64,000 nt of DNA, taken from Prorocentrum cordatum (taxonomy: Eukaryota > Sar > Dinophyceae > Prorocentrales > Prorocentraceae). Location: NCBI GenBank assembly GCA_963575745.1, contig CAUYUJ010021154.1, positions 1-64,000 of the forward strand, written 5' to 3'. The first letter of the stretch is position 1. Each line of letters begins with the position of its first letter. A program made the translations under genes and the position numbers. The notes below the pieces were generated by a model. That model did not search any database. It was not told the DNA's origin and was given only the letters and a program-made list of their open reading frames with translations. This document shows positions 42,405-59,465 of this stretch, piece after piece.

Positions 42405-44577
42405 TATCGTCATCATCATCATCATCAGCAGCACCATCATCATCATCATCAGCAGCAGCATCATCATCATCATCAGCAGCAGCAGCATCAGCATCATCAT
42501 CATCATCAGCAGCAGCATCAGCATCATCGTCATCATAAGCAGCAGCATCATCATCATCAGCATCATCATCATCATCACCAGCATCAGCATCATCAGCATC
42601 ATCATCATCAGCATCATCATCCTTATCTTCATCATAATCATCAGCATCATCATCAGCAGCATCATCATCATCATCAGCAGCAGCAGCACCAGCATCATCA
42701 GCATCATCATAAGCAGCAGCAGCATCATCATTAGCAGCATCATCATCATCATCAGCAGCACCATCATCATCCTAATCGCCATCATCATCAGCATCATCAT
42801 CATCAGCATCATCAGCAGCATCATCAGCATCATCATCACCAGCAGCATCATCATCATCATCCGTATCGTCATCATCATCATCATCAGCAGCAGGCTCATC
42901 ATCATCATCATCAGCAGCATCACCATCATCATCAGCAGCAGCAGCATCAGCATCATCATCATCATCACCATCAGCAGCAGCAGCATCAGCATCATCATCG
43001 TCATCATCATCATAAGCAGCAGCATCATCATCAGCATCATCATCATCATCAGCATCATCATCAGCATCATCAGCAGCATCATCATCCTTATCGTCATCAT
43101 CATCATCATCAGCATCACCATCATCATCAGCAGCATCATCATCATCATCAACAGCAGCAGCATCAGCATCAGCATCATCAGCATCATCATCATAAGCAGC
43201 AGCAGCATCATCATCAGCACCGTCATAATCATCATCAACATCATCATCAGCATCATCATCAGCATCATCATCAGCATCAGCATCATCATCATCAGCAGCA
43301 TCATCATCATCAGCATCATCATCATCCATATCGTCATCATCATCACCATCATAAGCAGCAGCAGCATTACCATAAGCATCATCATCATCAGCACCATCAT
43401 CATCATCATCATCATCATCATAAGCAGCAGCAGCAGCATCAGCATCATCATCATCATCATAAGCAGCAGCAGCGTCATCATCAGCATCATCATCATGATC
43501 ATCATCATCATCAGCAGCATCATCATCATAAGCAGCAGTAGCAGCATCAGCATCATCATCATCATCATCATGATCATCATAAGCAGCAGCAGCAGCATTA
43601 CCATAAGCATCATCATCATCAGCATCATCATCATCAGCAGCAGCATCATCATAAGCAGCAGCATCATCATCATCATCATAGGCAGCAGCATCACCATCAG
43701 CATCATCATCATCATCAGCATCATCATCCTCATCAGCAGCATCATCATCATCATCAGCAGCATCAGCACCATCATCATCATCATCATACACGCAGCAGCA
43801 GCATCATCATCGGCATCATCATCATCAACATTATCACCATCAGCATCATCATCATCCTCATCATCAGCAGCATCATCATCATCATCATCAGCAGCAGCAT
43901 CATCATAATCATCATCATCATCATCATCATCAACCTTACGTCATCATCATCATCAACAGCAGCATCACCATCATCATCAGCAGCAGCAGCATCATCCTCA
44001 TCATGATCAGCAGCAGCAGCATCAGCATCGTCACCATCATCATCATCACCATCAGCAGCAACATCAGCATCACCATCATCATAAGCAGCAACAGCAACAT
44101 CATCAGCATCATCACCATCATCATCAGCATCATCATCATCCTCATCATCCTTATCGTCATCATCATCATCATCACCATCATAATCAGCAGCATCATCATC
44201 ATCAGCAGCAGCATCAGCATCATCATCATCATCATAAGCAGCGGCACCATAATCATCAGCATCATCATCATCAGCAACATCATCATCTTCAGCATCATCA
44301 TCATCCTTATCGTCATCATCATCATCAGCAGCATCAGCATCATCATCAGCAGCAGCATCATCATCATCAGCAGCAGCAGCATCAGCATCATCATCATCAT
44401 AAGCAGCGGCATCATCATCATCATCATTAGCATTATCATCATCATCATCATCATCATCCTTATCGTCATCCGCATAATCATCATCAGCAGCATCATCACC
44501 ATCATCATCATCAGCAGTATCATCATCCTCATCATCATCCTTATCGTCATCCGCATCATCACCATCAGCAGCATCAT

Positions 44578-44610
<33 letters not shown>

Positions 44611-44902
44611 TATCGCCATCATCATCAGCAGCAGCAGCATCAGCATCATCATCATCATCAGCAGCAGCAGCATCAGCATCATCATCATCATCATCATCAT
44701 CATAAGCAGCAGCATCATCATCAGCATCATCATCATCAACATCATCATCATCATCATCCTTATCGTGATCATCATCATCATCAGCATCATCAGCAGCATC
44801 ATCATCATCAGCAGCAGCAGCATCATCAGCATCATCATCATCAGCAGCATCATCACCATCATCATCATCAGCCGTATCATCATTATCATCATCATTAGCA
44901 TG

Positions 44903-44934
<32 letters not shown>

Positions 44935-45394
44935 TATCGTCATCATCATCATCAGCATCATCATCATCAGCAGCAGCACCATCATCATCAGCAGCAGCAT
45001 CAGCACCATCATCATCATCATAAGCAGCAACAGCATCATCATCAGCATCAGCATCATCATCAGCATCATCACCATCAGCAGCATCATCATCATCATCAGC
45101 CGCAGCAGCATCATCATAAGCGCAGCAGCAGCATCATCATCAGCATCATCATCATCAGCATCACCATCAGCATCAGCATCATCATCATCATCAGCAGCAT
45201 CATCATCATCAGCAGCAGCATCATCATCATCAGCATCATCAGCAGCATCATCATCAACAGCATCATCATCATCACCATCATCATCATCCTTACGTCATCA
45301 TCATCATCATCAGCAGCATCATCATCATCAGCAGCAACAGCATCATCATCACCATCATCAGCAGCAGCATCAGCAGCATCATCATCATCATCAG

Positions 45395-45427
<33 letters not shown>

Positions 45428-46371
45428 AAGCAGCAGCAGCATCAGCATCAACATCATCATCATCATCCTTATCGTCATGATCATCAGCATCGTCATCATC
45501 ATCATCAGCAGCAGCATCATCATCATCAGCAGCAGCATCAGCATCATCATCATCATAAGCAGCAGCATCATCATCAGCATCATCATCATCAGCATCATCA
45601 TCAGCATCATCATCATCATCATCCTTATCGTCATCATCATCAGCATAATCATCATCATCAGCAGCAACAGCATCATCATCATCATCAGCAGCAGCATCAG
45701 CATCATCATCAGCATCATCACCATAAGCAGCAGCATCATCATCATCAGCATCATCATCATCATCAGCAGCATCATCATCATCATCAGCATCATCATCACC
45801 ATCATAAGCAGCAGCAGCATCAACAGCAGCAGCAGCATCATCATCAGCAGAAGCATCACCAGCATCATCACCATCCTTACGTCATCATCATCATCATCAC
45901 CAGCAGCAGCAGCATCATCATCATCATCAGCAGCAGCATCATCATCATCAGCAGCAGCAGCATCAGCATCATCACCATCATCATCCTCATCAGCAGCAGC
46001 AGCATCAGCATCATCATCATAAGCAGCAGCATCATCATCAGCATCATCATCACCAGCATCATCATCATCATCCTTATCGCCATCATCATCATCATCAGCA
46101 TCATCATCATCATCCGCATCATCATCACCCTTATCGTCATCATCATCATCAGCATCATCATCATCATCAGCAGCAGCATCATCATCAGCAGCAGCATCAG
46201 CATCATCACCAGCATAAGCAGCAGCAGCAGCATCATCAGCATCAGCATCATCATCAGCATCATCATGATCAGCATCATCATCATCATCATCATCCTTATC
46301 GTCATCATCATCATCAGCATCATGTTCATCATCGGCAGCATCATCATCACCATCAGCAGCATCAGCATCAG

Positions 46372-46402
<31 letters not shown>

Positions 46403-48845
46403 ATCAGCATCATCATCATCAGCATCATCAGCATCATCATCAGCATCATCGTCATCATCATCATCAGCAGCAGCATCATCATTAGCATCATCATCATCAT
46501 CATCCTTACGACATCATCATCAGCAGCAGCATCATCATCATCATCAGCCGCATCATCATCATCATCATCAGCAGCATCAGCATCCTCACCATCATCATCA
46601 TCATAATCAGCAGCAGCAGCATCAGCATCATCATCATCATCATAAGCAGCAGCATCATCATCAGCATCATCATCATCATCAGTATCATCATCATCATCCT
46701 TATCGTCATCATCATCATCAGCATCATCATCATCATCAGCAGCAGCAGCATCATGATCATCATCATCAGCAGCAGCATCAGCATCATCATCATCATAAGC
46801 AGCAGCAGCATCATCATCAGCATCATCATCATCCGCATCATCATCATCAGCATCATCCTTATCGTCATCATCATCATTCGCATCATCATCATCAGCAGCA
46901 GTAGCATCATCATCATGAGCAGCAGCAGCACCAGCATCATCATCAGCATCATCATCATAAGCCGCAGCAGCAGCATCATCAGCATCATCATCATCAGCAT
47001 GCTCATCAGCATCAGCATCATCATCATCATCAGCAGCAGCATCATCATCATCAGCAGCAGCATCATCATCATCAGCAGCATCAGCATCATCATCATCATC
47101 ATCCTTACGTCATCATCATCATTATCATCATCAGCCCCATCATCAGCAGCAGCATCATCATCATCATCAGCAGCAGCATCAGCATCATCACCATCATCAT
47201 CATCATCAGCAGCAGCAGCATCAGCATCAGCATAAGCAGCAGCATCATCATCAGCATCATCATCATCATCAGCATCATCATCATCCTTATCGCCATCATC
47301 ATCATCAGCATCATCATCATCAGCAGCAGCATCATCATCATCAGCAACAGCAGCATCAGCATCATCATCATCATAAGCAGCAGCATCATCATCAGCATCA
47401 TCATCATCAGCATCATCATCATCCTTATCGCCATCATCATCATCAGCATCATCATCATCATCAGCAGCAGCATCATCATCATCAGCAGCAGCATCAGCAT
47501 CATCACCATAAGCAGCAGCATCATCATCAGCATCATCATCATCAACATCAGCATCATCATCCTTACCGTCATCATCATCATCAGCGTTATCATCATCATC
47601 AGCAGCATCATCATCATCATCAGCAGCAGCATCAGCATCATCAGCATCATCATCATAAGCAGCAGCATCATCATCATCATCAGCACCATCATCATCCGTA
47701 TCGTCATCATCATCATCAGCAGCAGCATCATCATCTTCAGCAGCAGCAGCATCATCATCAACAGCAGCATCAGCATCAGCATCATCATCATCGTCCTTAC
47801 GTCATCATCATCATCATCAGCCCCATCATCATCATCACCAGCAGCAGCATCATCATCATCATGATCAGCAGCAGCAACATCAGCATCATCACCATCATCA
47901 TCATCAGCAGCAGCATCAGCATCATCATCATCATCTTCATAAGCAGCAGAAGCATCATCAGCATCATCATCATCATCCTTATCGTCATCATCATCATCAT
48001 CATCAGCAGCATCATGATCATCATCATCATCATCATAAGCAACAGCAGCATGATCATCAGCATCATCAGCATCAGCATCGTCATCATCAGCATCATCATC
48101 ATCCTTATCGTCATCATAATCATCAGCATCATCATCATCATCAGCAGCAGCAGCATCATCATCATCATAAGCAGCAGCACCAGCATCATCATCAGCAGCA
48201 GCAGCATCATCATCATCAGCAACAGCACCAGCATCATCATCATCATCATCCTTACGTTGTCATCATCATCAGCATCATCATCATCATCAGCAGCAGCATC
48301 ATCAGCATCATCAGCAGCACCATCAGCATCATCACCATCATCATCATAATCAGCAGCAGCATCAGCATCATCATCATCATCATCAGCAGCAGTAGCATCA
48401 TCATCAGCATCACCATCATCAGCAGCATCATCGTCATCAGCATCATCATCCTTATCGTCATTATCATCATCAGCATCATCATCACCATCATCATCAGCAT
48501 CATCATCAGCAGCATCAGCAGCATCATCATCAACATCATCATCATCATAAGCAGCAGCATCATCATCCGCATCACCATCATCACCAGCACCGTCATCATC
48601 ATCAGCATCATCATCCTTATCGTCATCATCATCAGCATCATCATCAGCAGCAGCATCAGTATCATCATCATCAGCAGCAGCATCAGCATCATCATCAGCA
48701 TCAGCATCATAAGCAGCAGCAGCAGCATCATCATCAGCATCATCATAATCCGCATCATCATCATCATCATCAGCATCATCATGGGCAGCAGCATCATCAT
48801 GATCAGCGGCAGCATCATCATCATCATCATCAGCAGCAGCATCAG

Positions 48846-48882
<37 letters not shown>

Positions 48883-51800
48883 TTTACGTCATCATCATCA
48901 TCAGCAGCATCATCATCACCATCAGCAGCAGCATCATCATCATCTGCAGCAGCAGCATCAGCATCATCACCATCATCATCATAGCAACACCAGCATCAGT
49001 ATCATCAGCATCATCATCATAAGCAGCAGCATCATCAGCATCATCATCACCAGCATCATCATCATCATCATCCTTAGTGTCATCATCATCAGCATCAGAA
49101 TCATCATCAGCAGCATCATCATCATCAGCAACAGCAGCATCATCATCAGCAGCATCATCATCATCATCAGCGGCATCATCATCATCATCATAAGCAGCAG
49201 CATCATCATCAGCAGCAGCAGCATCATCATCAGCAGCATCAGCATCAGCATCATCATCATCATCGTGCTTACGTCATCATCATCATCAGCAACATCATCA
49301 TCATCATCAGCAGCAGCAGCAGTATCATCATCATCATCACCAGCAGCAGCAGCATCAGCACCATCGCCATCATCATCATCAGCAGCAGGAGCATCAGCAT
49401 CAGCATCAGCATCATCATAAGCAGCAGCAGCATCATCATCAGCATCATCATCAGCATCATCATCATCAGCATCACCATCCTTATCGTCATCATCATCATC
49501 AGCACCATTATCATCATCAGCAGCAGCATCATCATCATCAGCAGCATCAGCAGCATCATCATCAGCATCAGCATAAGCAGCAGCAGCATCATCATCATCA
49601 GCATCATCATCAACATCATCATCATCTTTATCGTGATCATCATCCTCAACATCATCATCATCAGCAGCAGCATCATCATCAGCATCATCATGAGCAGCAG
49701 CAGCATCGTCATCAGCATCACCAGCATCAACATCAGCATCATCAGCATCAGCACCATCACCATCCGCATCAGCATCATCATCAGCAGTATCATCATCATC
49801 AGCAGCATCATCATCAGCAGCATCAGCATCAGCATCATCATCAGCATCATCATCATCCTTACGTCATCATCATCATCAGCAGCATCATCATCATCATCAG
49901 CATCATCAGCAGCAGCAGCATCAGCATCATCACCACCATCATCATCATCATCAGCAGCATCATCATCATCATCATCATCATAAGCAGCAGCATCATCATC
50001 AGCATCATCATCAGCATCATCAGCATCATCATCCTTAGCGTCAGCATCATCAGCAGCATCATCATCATCATCAGCATCACCATCATCATCATCATCAGCA
50101 GCAGCATCAGCATCAGCATCATATTCATAAGCACCAGCCGCATCACCATCAGCATCATCAGCATCATCATCATCGTCATCCTTATCGTCATCATCATCAT
50201 CATCAGCATTATCATCACCATCGTCAGCAGCAGCAGCAGCATCATCAGCAGCAGCATCATCATCATCATCATCACCATCAGCAGCAGCATCACCATCAGT
50301 ATCATCATCATCAGCATCATCATCAGCATCATCATCATCATTATCGTCATCATCATCAGCATCATCAGCATCATCATCAGCAGCAGCATCATCATCATCA
50401 GCAGCAACATCAGCATCATCATCAGCATCATCATCATAAGCAGCAGCAGCATCATCATCAGCATCATCATCAGCATCATCATCAGCATCAGCATCATCAT
50501 CAGCAGCAGCATCATCATCAGCAGCAGCATCATCATCATCAGCAGCATCAGCATCATCATCATCATCCTTACGTCATCATCATCATCAGCGTCATCATCA
50601 TCATCAAAGCAGCATCATCATCATCAGCAGCAGCAGCATCAGCATCATCACCATCATCATGATCAGCAGCAGCATCAGCATCATCAGCATCATCATCATC
50701 ATCATCATCAGCAGCATCATCATCAGCATCATCATCAGCAGCATCATCATGATCCTTATCATCCGTACCGTCATCATCATCATCATCAGCATCATCATCA
50801 TCATCAGCATCATCAGCATCATCATCATCAGCAGCATCAGCACCATCATCATCATCATCATAGACAGCAGCAGCATCATCATCAGCATCATCATCAGCAT
50901 CAGCATCATCATCATCATCCTTATCGTCATCACCATCATCAGCATCATCATCATCAGCAGCAGCATTATCATCACCATCATCATCATCAGCAGCAGCATC
51001 ATCATCATCAGCCGCATCATCATCAGCATCATCATCATCATCATCAGCATCTTCATCATCATCATCATCCTTATCGTCACCATCATCATCATCATCAGCA
51101 GCATCATCATCATCATCAGCAGCAGCATCAGCATCATCATCAGCATCATCATCATAAGCAGCAGCAGCATCATCATCAGCATCGTCATCGTCCGCATCAT
51201 CATCATCACCAGCATCATCATCATCAGCAGCAGCATCATCATCATCATCAGCAGCAGCATCATCATCATCATCATCAGCAGCAGCATCAGCATTATCATC
51301 ATCATCATCATCCTTACGTCATCATCATCATCATCAGCATCGTCAGCAGCATCATCATCATCATCATCATCAGCAGCAGCATCAGCATCATCATCATCAT
51401 CAGCAGCAGCAGCAGCATCAGCATCATCAGCATCATCATAAGCAGCAGCAGCATCATCATCGGTATCATCATCATCATAAGCATCATCATCATCATCCTT
51501 ATCGTCATCATCATCATCAGCAGCATCATCATCAGCATCATCACCATCATCGTCATCAGCAGCAGCAGCATCACCATCATCATCATCATCATGGGCAGTT
51601 GCAGCATCATCATCAGCATCATCACCATCATCAGCATCATCATCATCAGCATGCTTATCGTCATCATCATCATCATCATCAGCATAATCACCATCATCAT
51701 CAGAAGCAACATCATCATCAGCATCAGCAGCAGCAGCATCATCATCATCATAAGCAGCAGCAGCATCATCATCAGCATCATCATCATCATTAGCAGCATC

Positions 51801-53983
51801 ATCATCATCAGCATCATCATCATCCTTATCGTCATCATCATCATCAGCATCATCACCATAAGCAGCAGCATCATCATCATCATCAGCAGCATCAGCATCA
51901 TCATCTGCATCATCATCATAAGCAGCAGGAGCAGCATCATCAGCAGCATCATCATCATCATCATCATCATCAACATCATCTTCATCATCATCAGCAGCAG
52001 CATCATCATCATCAGCAGCAGCAGCATCATCATCACAATCATCAGCAGCAGCAGCATCATCATCATCACCATCACCATCCTTACGTCATCATCATCATCA
52101 TCAGCAGCATCATCATCATCAGCAGCATCATCATCATCATCATCAGCAGCAGCATCATCAGCATCATCACCATCATCATCATCATCAGCAGCAGCAGCAT
52201 CAGCATCAGCATCATCACCATCATAAGCAGCAGCAGCATCATCATCAGCATCATCGTCATCAGCATCATCATCAGCATCATCATCCTTATCGCCATCATC
52301 ATCATCAGCATCGTCATCATCATCATCAGCATCATCACCATCGTCATCATCATCAGCAGCAGCAGCATCAGCATCATCAGCATCATCAACATAAGCAGCA
52401 GCATCATCATCAGCATCATCATCATCATCAGCATCATCATCATCATCAGCAGCAGCATCATCATCATCAGCAGCATCATCATCATCATCAGCATCATCAT
52501 CATCATAAGCAGCAGCATCATCATCAGCATCATCATCATCACCATCAGCATCAGCATCATCATCATCATCCTTATCGTCATCATCATGATCAGCATCATC
52601 ATCATCAGCAGCAGCATCATCATCATCATCAGCAGCAGCAGCATCATCATCATCATCATCATCATAAACAGCAGCATCATCATCAGCATCATCATCATCA
52701 GCATCATCATCATCAGCATCATCATCATCAGCAGCATCATCATCAGCAGCATCATCATCATCATCATCATCAGCATCATCACCATCATCATCATCATTGG
52801 CAGCAGTAGCATCAGCATGATCATCATCATCATCATAAGCAGCAGCATCATCATCAGCATCATCATCATCAGCATCATCAGCATCATCATCATCCTTATC
52901 GTCATCATCATCATCAGCATCATCAGCATCCTCAGCAGCATCATCAGCAGCAGCATCAGCATCACCACCATCATCATCATCATCAGCAGCAGCATCAGCA
53001 TCATCATCATCATCATAAGCGGCAGCAGCATCATCAGCAGCATCATCACTATCAGCATCAGCATCATCATCATCATCATCCTTATCGTCATCATCATCAT
53101 CAGCATCATCATCATCATCAGCATCATCACCATCATCATCATCAGCAGCAGCAGCATCAGCATCATCAGTATCATCAGCATAAGAAGCAGCAGCATCATC
53201 ATCAGCATCATCATCATCAGCATCATAATCATCATCCTTATCGTCAGCATCATCAGCATCATCATCATCATCCGCATCATCATCATCATCAGCAGCATCA
53301 GCATCATCATCATCGTCATAAGCAGCAGCATCATCATCAGCATCATCATCATCAGTATCATCATCATCAGCATCATCATCACCACCATCAGCATCATCAT
53401 CCTTATCATCATCATCAGCATCATCATCATCAGCAGCAGCATCATCATCATCAGCAGCAGCAACATCAGCATCATCATCATCATCATCATAAGCAGCAGC
53501 AGCATCAGCATCATCATCATCAGCATCAGCATCATCATCATCCTTATCGTCATCATCATCTGCATCATCATCATCATCATCAACAGCATCATCATCATCA
53601 GCAGCATCATCATCATCATCACCATCATCATAAACAGCAGCAGCATCATCATCATCAGCATCATCATCATCATCAGCAGCATCATCATCATCATCCTTAT
53701 CGTCATCATCATCAGCATCATCATCATCAGAAGCATCATCATCATCAGCAGCAGCATCATCATCAACATCATCATCATAAGCAGCAGCATCATCATCAGC
53801 ATCATCATCATACATATCGTCATCATCATCAGCATCATCATCATCAGCAGCATCATCATCATCAGAAGCATCAGCATCATCATCACCACCATAAGCAGCA
53901 GCATCATCATCAGCATCATCAGCATCATCATCATCAGCATCATCATCATCATCAGCATCATCATCATCAGCATCATCATCATT

Positions 53984-54014
<31 letters not shown>

Positions 54015-57000
54015 TCAGCATCATCATCAGCAGCAGCATCATAAGCAGCAGCAGCAGCATCATCAGCATCATCATCATCAGCATCATCATCATCATCATC
54101 TCTACCGTCATCATCATCATCATCAGCAGCAGCATCATCATCATCAGCAGCAGCATCAGCATCATCATCATCATCATACGCAGCAGCAGCATCAGCATCA
54201 GCATCATCATCATCATCATCAGCAGCAGCATCATCATCATCATCAGCAGCAGCATCAGCTCATCATCATCATCAGCATCATCATCATCAACAGCAGCATC
54301 ATGATCATCATCATCATCAGCAACAGCAGCATCAGCATCATCATCAGCATCATCACCATAAGCAGCATCAGCAGCATCATCATCATCAGCAGCAGCATCA
54401 TCATCATCATCATCATCCTTATCGTCATCATCATCATCAGCATCATCATCATCAGCAGAAGCATCAGCATCATCATCATCATCATCATAAGCAGCAGCAT
54501 CATCATCAGCATCATCATCATCATCAGCATCATCATCAGCATCATCATCATCATCAGCATCATCATCATCATCAGCATCATCATCATCATAAGCAGCAGC
54601 ATCATCATCAGCATCATCATCATCAGCAGCAGCAGCATCAGCATCATCAGCATCATCATCATCATCATCAGCAGCATCATCATCAGCATCATCATCATCA
54701 GCATCATCATCATCCTTATCGTCATCATCATCAGCATCATCCTCATCATCATCAGCAGCAGCAGCATCAGCATCATCATCAGCATCATCATATCATCCAT
54801 CAGCATCATCATCAGCAGCATCATCATCATCAGCATCATATCAGCATCATCATCATCAGCATCATCATCATCAGCATCATCATCAGCAGCATCATCATCA
54901 TCATCAGCATCATCATTATCATCATCAGCAGCATCATCATCATCATCAGCAGCAGCAGCATCAGCATCATCATCAGCATCATCATGATAAGCAGCAGCAG
55001 CAGCATCATCATCAGCATCATCATCATCAGCATCAGCATCCTCATCATCATCAGCATCCATATCGCCATCATCATCAGCATCATCATCATCATCAGCAGC
55101 ATCATCATAATCATCAGCAGCAGCAGCATCAGCATCATCATCATCATCATAAGCAGCAGCATCAGCATCAGCATCATCATCATCATCATCATCAGCATCA
55201 TCATCCTCATCAGCATCAGCATCATCATCAGCATCATCGTCATCATCACCAGCAGCATCATCATCATCAGCATCATCATCATAAGCAGCAGCAGCATCAT
55301 CATCAGCATCATCATCATCAGCAGCATCATCATCATCATCATCATCATCAGCATCATCATCATCCTTATCGTCATCATCATCATCAGCATCATCAGCATC
55401 ATCAGCAGCAGCAGCATCACCATCATCATCAGCAGCAGCATCAGCATCATCATCATCGTCACCATCATAAGCAGCAGCAGCATCATCATCAGCATCATCA
55501 TCATCATCATCAGCATCATCATCATCAGCATCATCAGCATCATCATCAGCATCATCATCATCATCAGCATCATCATCATCAGCATCATCATCATCAGCAG
55601 CATCATCATCATCAGCAGCAGCAGCATCAGCATCATCATCAGCATCATCATCATCAGCAGCATCATCATCATCATCAGCAGCATCATCATCATCATCATC
55701 ATCAGCATCATCATCATCCTTATCGTCATCATCATCAGCATCATCAGCATCATCATCATCATCAGCATCATCATCATCATCAGCAGCAGCATCAGCATCA
55801 TCATCCAGCAGCAGCAGCATCATCATCAGCATCATCCATCATCATCATCATCAGCATCATCAGCAATCTCATCATCAGCATCATCATCTCATCAGCATCA
55901 TCATCATCACCAGCAGCAGCATCATAATCATCAGCAGCAGCATCAGCATCATCATCCAGCATCATCATCATAAGCATCAGCATCATCAGCATCATCATCA
56001 TCATCGTCATCATCATCAGCATCATCATCATCATCATCATCAGCAGCAGCATCATCATCATCAGCAGCAGCAGCAGCATCAGCATCATCATCATCACCAT
56101 CATCATCATAAGCAGCAGCAGCATCATCATCAGCATCATCATAATCATCAGCATCATCATCATCAGCATCATCATCATCATCAGCATCATCATCATCATC
56201 ATCATCAGCATCATCATCATCACCAGCAGCATCATCATCATCAGCAGCAGCAGCATCAGCATCATCATCAGCATCATTACATAAGCAGCAGCAGCAGCAT
56301 CATCAGCATCATCATCATCATCAGCATCATCATCAGCATCATCATCATCATCCTTATCGTCATCATCATCAGCAGCATCATCATCATCAGCAGCATCATC
56401 ATCATCATCAGCAGCAGCATCAGCATCATCATCATCATAAGCAGCATCAGCATCATCATCAGCATCATCATCATCAGCATCATCATCATCAGCATCATCA
56501 GCATCATCAGCATCATCAGCATCATCATCATCATCACCAGCAGCAGCATCATCATCATCATCAGCAGCAGCAGCATCAGAATCATCATCAACATCATCAT
56601 CATAAGCAGCAGCAGCATCATCATCAGCATCATCATCATCAGGATCAGCATCATCATCATCATCAGCATCATCATCATCCTTATCGTCCTCATCATCAGC
56701 ATCATCATCATCATCAGCAGCAGCATCAGCATCATCGTCATCAGCAGCAGCATCAGCATCAGCATCATCATCATCATCATCATCATAAGCAGCAGCAGCA
56801 TCATCATCATCAGCATCATCATCATCATCATCAGCATCATCAGCATCAGCATCATCATCAGCATCATCAGCATCATCATCATCATCAGCATCATCATCAT
56901 CATCAGCAGCATCATCATCATCATCAGCAGCAGCAGCAGCATCAGCATCATCATCAGCATCATCAACATAAGCAGCAGCAGCAGCATCATCATCAGCATC

Positions 57001-59110
57001 ATCATCATCAGCAGCATCATCATCATCATCAGCATCATCATCATCATCATCCTTATCGTCATCATCATCAGCATCATCATCAGCAGCATCATCATCATCA
57101 TCATCAGCAGCAGCATCAGCATCATCATCATCATCATCATCATCATAAGCAGCAGCATCATCATCAGCATCATCATCATCATCATCAGCATCAGCATCAT
57201 CATCAGCATCATCATCATCATCAGCATCATCATCATCATCAGCATCATCATCATCATCATCACCAGCAGCAGCATCATCATCATCAGCAGCAGCAGCAGC
57301 ATCAGCATCATCATCAGCATCATCATCATGAGCAGCAGCATCATCATCAGCATCATCAGCATCAGCATCATCATCATCATCATCAGCATCATCATCATCA
57401 TCATCATCCTTATCGTCATCATCATCAGCATCATCATCATCAGCAGCATCATCATCATCATCAGCAGCAGCATCAGCATCATCATCATCAGCATCATAAG
57501 CAGCAGCAGCATCATCATCAAAATCATCATCATCATCCTTATCGTCATCATCATCAGCATCATCAGCATCATCATCAGCATCATCATCATCATCAGCATC
57601 ATCATCACCAGCAGAATCATCATCATCATCATCGGCAGCAGCAGCATCAGCATCATCATCAGCATCATCATCATAAGCAGCAACAGCAGCATCATCATCA
57701 GCATCATCATCATCAGCATCATCAGCATCAGCATCATCATCATCCTTATCGCCATCATCATCAGCATCATCATCATCAGCATCATCATCATCATCAGCAG
57801 CAGCATCAGCATCAGCATCATCATCATCATCCTTATAAGCAGCAGCATCATCAGCATCATCATCATCAGCATCATCATCATCAGCAGCACCATCATCATC
57901 AGCATCATCATCATCAACATCATCATCATCACCAGCAGCATCACCATCATCATCATCAGCAGCAGCAGCATCAGCATCATCATCAGCATCATCATCATAA
58001 GCGGCAGCAGCAGCATCATCATCATCAGCATCATCATCATCATCATCAGCATCATCATCATCATCATCCTTATCGTCATCATCATCGGCATCATCATCAT
58101 CATCAGCAGCAGCAGCAACATCATCATCAGCAGCAGCATCAGCATCAGCATCATCATCATCATCATCATAAGCAGCAGCATCATCATCAGCATCATCATC
58201 ATCAGCATCATGAGCATCAGCATCATCATCATCAGCATCATCATCATCAGCATCATCATCATCACCAGCAGCATCATCATCATCAGCAGCATCAGCATCA
58301 TCATCAGCATCATCATCATAAGCAGCAGCAGCAGCATCATCATCAGCATCATCATCATCAGCAGCATCATCATCATCAGCATCATCACCAATCATCATCA
58401 GCAGCATCATCATCATCATCATAAGCAGCAGCCATCATCATCAGCATCAGCATCATCATCATCAGCATCCTCATCATCAGCATCATCATCAGCATCATCA
58501 TCACCAGCAGCAGCATCATCATCATCATGCAGCAGCGCATCAGCATCATCATCAGCATCATTATCATCAGCAGCAGCATCATCACCAGCATCATCAGCAT
58601 CAGCATCATCATCATCAGCATCATCATCATCATCATCATCCTTATCGTCATCATCATCAGCATCATCATCATCAGCAGCAGCATCATCATCATCAGCAGC
58701 AGCATCAGCATCATCATCAGCATCATCATCGTCATCATCATCATAAGCAGCAGCATCATCATCAGCATCATCATCAGCAGCATCATCATCATCATCAGCA
58801 TCACTATCGTCATCATCATCAGCATCATCATCATCATCATCAGCATCATCATCATCATCATCATCACCAGCAGCATCATCATCATCATCAGCAGCAGCAG
58901 CAGCATCAGCATCATCATCAGCATCATCATCATAAACAGCAGCAGCATCATCATCAGCATCATCATCAGCATCATCATCATCAGCATCATCATCATCATC
59001 ATCATCATCATCAGCATCATCATCATCAACATCATCATCATCACCAGCAGCATCACCATCATCATCATCAGCAGCAGCAGCATCATCATCATCAGCAGCA
59101 TCATCATCAG

Positions 59111-59166
<56 letters not shown>

Positions 59167-59465
59167 GCATCATCAGCATCAGCAGCATCATCATCATCAG
59201 CATCATCATCAGCATCATCATCATCATCATCATCAGCATCATCAGCATCAGCATCATCATCATCAGCATCATCATCATCAGCATCATCATCATCATCACC
59301 AGCAGCAGCATCATCATCATCAGCAGCATCAGCATCATCATCAGCATCATCATCATAAGCAGCAGCAGCATCATCATCAGCATCATCATCATCAGCAGCA
59401 GCATCATCATCATCATCATCAGCATCATCATTCATCATCAGCAGCATCATCTTCCTTATCGTCAT
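41485..59465. repeat. 18-kb CAT/CAG satellite with higher-order structure
   Basis: Almost entirely CAT and CAG codon-sized units on the plus strand. Marker words break the monotony: CCTTATCGTCAT, CCTTACGTCATC and CATAAGCAGCAG. CCTTACGTC recurs at about 43930, 45290, 45877, 46503, 47102, 47793, 48250, 49268, 49857, 50568, 51312 and 52078, mostly 450-770 bp apart. In the distal half CCTTATCG recurs at roughly 320-370 bp (56350, 56680, 57050, 57408, 57745, 58067). Minus frames read Asp/Ala with periodic Lys and Tyr, or Met/Leu. They are open because the repeat lacks stops in two frames. Not a gene on present evidence. Confidence 0.95.
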
